Origin: Acidobacteriota bacterium | GTDB taxonomy: Bacteria > Acidobacteriota > Holophagae > Holophagales > Holophagaceae | DNA length: 9,987 bases | Assembly (NCBI GenBank): GCA_021778785.1 | Contig: JAJYBX010000036.1 | Location: 1 to 9,987 of the forward strand | Direction: 5' to 3' | Shown: in pieces, positions 8,832 to 9,987 of the stretch | Layout of the letters: each line of letters opens with the position of its first letter | How positions within the stretch are numbered: position 1 is the stretch's first letter | Position numbers and translations under genes: made by a program | Notes under the pieces: model-generated | What the model was told of the DNA's origin: nothing | The model's database searches: none | What the model saw: only the letters and a program-made list of their open reading frames with translations

Positions 8832-8841
8832 GGGGGGGGGG
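8832..8841. repeat. Run of ten G in the iorA leader
   Basis: Ten consecutive G on the plus strand (C10 in the iorA leader) begin 31 nt upstream of the iorA start codon. Such tracts are prone to slippage and to sequencing error. It lies between the ribosome site and the nearest inverted repeat. Confidence 0.9.
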
Positions 8842-8865
8842 TCCCGTGCGCCGGGTCACACGGGA
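8842..8865 (-). other. Inverted repeat in the iorA leader
   Basis: TCCCGTG (8842-8848) and CACGGGA (8859-8865) are perfect 7-nt arms around a 10-nt spacer. Transcribed from the iorA strand it would fold just upstream of the C10 tract. No T run follows, so it is more likely a leader structure than a terminator. Confidence 0.4.
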
Positions 8866-8904
8866 GGCCTCAAGGCCCGGCTGTGCCTGCGATCACACGC
8901 GCAG

Positions 8905-8924
8905 GGCCCGCCTCAATTCGGGCC
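8905..8924 (-). other. Second inverted repeat in the iorA leader
   Basis: GGCCCG (8905-8910) and CGGGCC (8919-8924) are perfect 6-nt arms with an 8-nt spacer, about 105 nt ahead of the iorA start. With the neighbouring repeat at 8842-8865 it suggests a structured 5' leader, if transcription begins upstream of it. GC-rich sequence makes chance stems common. Confidence 0.3.
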
Positions 8925-8934
8925 TTCCGAGCGG

Positions 8935-8951
8935 ATGATTCTGTGAATCAT
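8935..8951. promoter_or_regulatory. Candidate operator palindrome in the divergent region
   Basis: ATGATTC (8935-8941) and GAATCAT (8945-8951) are perfect 7-nt arms around TGT, at the GC-rich/AT-rich boundary between iorA and the second Rrf2 gene. Its size and symmetry suit a dimeric winged-helix regulator; the divergently transcribed Rrf2 protein is the closest candidate. No footprint or second copy in the window confirms this. Confidence 0.5.
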
Positions 8952-9088
8952 TCATGTCTAGATGACGATTGCTGCCATTTGTCTTTGATTGTCGACAGCA
9001 AAAAGGGGGGCGCGAGCATCTTTATCCATGATTTTTTTTTGCTAGTCGAACAAAAAGGGATGACTGGCGCCGCAAGGAGGGTTGACCC

Positions 9089-9094
9089 TATAAT
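9089..9094 (+). promoter_or_regulatory. Consensus -10 box for the Rrf2 copy 2 / CMD unit
   Basis: TATAAT matches the sigma-70 -10 consensus exactly and lies about 58 nt before the GTG start, leaving a leader of roughly 50 nt. No good -35 stands 16-18 nt upstream (that position is GC-rich). A TTGACC lies only 1 nt upstream of the box and is too close to serve. The promoter may need an activator or be intrinsically weak. Confidence 0.45.
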
Positions 9095-9151
9095 TTACCG
9101 TTTGATCCTCTTGGTTAAGGCCGTCCTGCCAGGTTCTTGCGGAGGTTCCCA

Positions 9152-9616
9152 GTGCTTCCACTTTCCCAAACCACCGGCTATGCGGTACGGGCGCTCCGCT
9201 GTCTCGAGGAGCCCGGAGGTCACCCCATCCTCGTGGAGACCATCGCGGATTACACGGGCATCCCCCGGTCCTACCTCTCCAAGCTGGTCCACCGCCTGGC
9301 CAAGCAGGGGCTGGTGGTGGCCCGCCGGGGCCACCACGGCGGGGTGGTCCTCGCCAAGCCGGCCCGGGAGATCACCCTGGAGGAATTGTCCGTGGCCATC
9401 GACGGCACCGCCTGGCGGAACCGCTGCCTGCTGGGTCTCCTGGGATGCTCGGAGGAGACGCCCTGCGTGCTCCACGAGTACTGGGGCACCATGCGCGGGG
9501 ACATCCTCATGCGGCTGAGCCAGGTGACCCTGGCCGACATGCACCGCCACCACGACCCCGGGGTGGAGCGCTGCCGGGCCCGCCAGAAGGTGGCCGAGGC
9601 CGGCGCCGTGGGATGA
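9152..9616 (+). CDS. Rrf2-family transcriptional regulator with three-Cys cluster motif (copy 2)
   Basis: From GTG at 9152 the product has 154 residues. It opens with LSQTTGYAVRALRCL, the canonical Rrf2 start. A winged helix-turn-helix follows (IADYTGIPRSYLSKLVHRL, then the wing GHHGGVVL), and then C92-x6-C99-x5-C105 next to LHEYW. The cysteine spacing is identical to the other Rrf2 protein in this window, so both probably hold an Fe-S cluster. A longer reading from TTG at 9137 is rejected, because GGAGG at 9141-9145 stands 6 nt before the GTG and would lie inside the coding sequence. The CMD-family gene follows after 25 nt, probably as one transcript. Divergence from iorA makes it a candidate regulator of the ior operon, but this is inference. 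Confidence 0.9.
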   Translation: MLPLSQTTGYAVRALRCLEEPGGHPILVETIADYTGIPRSYLSKLVHRLAKQGLVVARRGHHGGVVLAKPAREITLEELSVAIDGTAWRNRCLLGLLGCSEETPCVLHEYWGTMRGDILMRLSQVTLADMHRHHDPGVERCRARQKVAEAGAVG

Positions 9617-9641
9617 TGGGGCCCATTCCAGGAGGCGACCC

Positions 9642-9962
9642 ATGTCCCAGCAGCCCGAACCTCCGAAGGCCTACCGTGCCTTCGTGACCCGTTTCCCGAA
9701 GCTGGGCCAGGCCTGGGATCTGATGGCGGAGGCCGGCCAGGAGGGCCCCCTGGATGCGCGCACCGCCCGCCTGGTGAAGCTGGCCGTGGCCATCGGTGCC
9801 GGGCGGGAGGGCGCCGTGCATGCCAGCGCCCGCAAGGCCCTGGCCATGGGCATCACCCCCGCCGAGCTGGAGCAGGTCGTGGCGCTGGTCGCGGGCACGC
9901 TGGGCATGCCGGCGGCCGTGGCCGCCCACCGGTGGATCCAGGACGTCACGGAGAAGAAGTAG
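9642..9962 (+). CDS. Carboxymuconolactone-decarboxylase/AhpD-family protein lacking cysteines
   Basis: This 106-residue protein has the small all-helical CMD/AhpD architecture: LDARTARLVKLAVAIGAG (37-54), the core EGAVHASARKALAMGITPAEL (57-76), and LGMPAAVAAHRWI (87-99). Glu57 and His60 keep the positions of the family active-site segment, but the CxxC pair of AhpD-type peroxidase members is absent and the protein has no cysteine at all. Thiol-peroxidase activity is therefore unlikely; a lactone, hydrolytic or binding role is possible but unknown. GGAGG at 9631-9635 precedes the ATG by 6 nt. It lies 25 nt after the second Rrf2 gene and is probably co-transcribed with it. Only 25 bases follow the stop before the window ends, and nothing clear is seen in them. 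Confidence 0.85.
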   Translation: MSQQPEPPKAYRAFVTRFPKLGQAWDLMAEAGQEGPLDARTARLVKLAVAIGAGREGAVHASARKALAMGITPAELEQVVALVAGTLGMPAAVAAHRWIQDVTEKK

Positions 9963-9987
9963 CCCAGCTTTGCTAGGTGTCGCGGCT

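Larger units (their letters stand above)
8801..9151. other. Divergent intergenic region between iorA and Rrf2 copy 2
   Basis: About 350 bp contain no credible gene. The iorA-proximal half (8801-8930) is GC-rich and full of short inverted repeats. The distal half (about 8931-9130) is much richer in AT, with runs of nine T (9032-9040) and of A5G6 (9000-9010), plus the 8-bp palindrome TGTCGACA (8990-8997). It must carry the promoters of both divergent units. A TATAAT is visible for the plus strand; I could not pick out a convincing promoter for iorA. Confidence 0.7.

Noticed and set aside
7175..8938. A plus-strand open frame of about 587 codons.
   Set aside because: It is antisense to iorA, has no motif, and reads into the intergenic leader; a compositional shadow.
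8935..8951. The palindrome as an FNR site.
   Set aside because: The arms do not fit TTGAT-N4-ATCAA; the spacing and outer bases are wrong, so the FNR label is not supported.
9000..9040. The A5G6 and T9 runs as an intrinsic terminator.
   Set aside because: No stable stem directly precedes the T run on either strand, and no gene ends here.
9137..9616. A TTG start for the second Rrf2 gene.
   Set aside because: The GGAGG ribosome site lies downstream of the TTG and 6 nt before the GTG at 9152, which also gives the normal family N-terminus.
9963..9987. A terminator after the CMD-family gene.
   Set aside because: Only 25 bases remain, and they show no convincing stem or T run.

Overview
The window is GC-rich and densely coded, and reads as chromosomal DNA of an anaerobic or facultative respiring bacterium. 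The gene mix (indolepyruvate:ferredoxin oxidoreductase with an NDP-forming acyl-CoA synthetase, a nitrate-reductase-type molybdoenzyme, Rrf2 regulators) and the base composition would fit an acidobacterium of the Holophagae (Geothrix-like). That placement is inference from gene content only, and a deltaproteobacterium is not excluded. No rRNA, tRNA, CRISPR array, insertion sequence or phage gene was seen.

Layout: seven genes lie on the minus strand from about 8800 down to the left edge, and two on the plus strand from 9152 to 9962. In minus-strand transcription order, iorA (8800-7136), iorB (7139-6540) and a fused acyl-CoA synthetase (6538-4403) form one tightly coupled operon. The iorA/iorB junction is a 4-nt ATGA overlap, and iorB and the synthetase gene are 1 nt apart. 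A GC-rich 8-bp hairpin follows the synthetase stop. Then come a YwiC-like membrane protein (4339-3572), a first Rrf2 regulator (3501-3055), a six-helix NarI-like cytochrome b protein (2979-1867) and a Mo-bisPGD oxidoreductase of the nitrate reductase type (1860 to beyond base 1, C-terminus missing). A 350-bp divergent intergenic region (8801-9151) separates iorA from the plus-strand pair: a second Rrf2 regulator (9152-9616) and a small carboxymuconolactone-decarboxylase-family protein (9642-9962).

How the genes may work together: IorAB would oxidatively decarboxylate aryl-pyruvates from transaminated aromatic amino acids to aryl-acetyl-CoA. The synthetase would convert that thioester to the free acid while forming ATP, a classic amino-acid fermentation module. 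The left half looks like a membrane-linked nitrate (or related oxyanion) reductase module. Its cytochrome b subunit and catalytic subunit are adjacent, no NarH-like four-cluster subunit is present in the window, and the cytochrome carries a CxxC/CxxC tail. YwiC and an Fe-S-type Rrf2 regulator accompany it, which fits nitrate/NO or redox control.

Most notable signals: a perfect 29-nt hairpin written in unusual codons inside the molybdoenzyme gene; an IorA with no C-terminal ferredoxin domain; the beta-alpha domain order of the synthetase; the CxxC/CxxC tail on the NarI-like protein; and three palindromes that are good operator candidates near the two Rrf2 genes. One of these palindromes contains the ribosome binding site of an Rrf2 gene.
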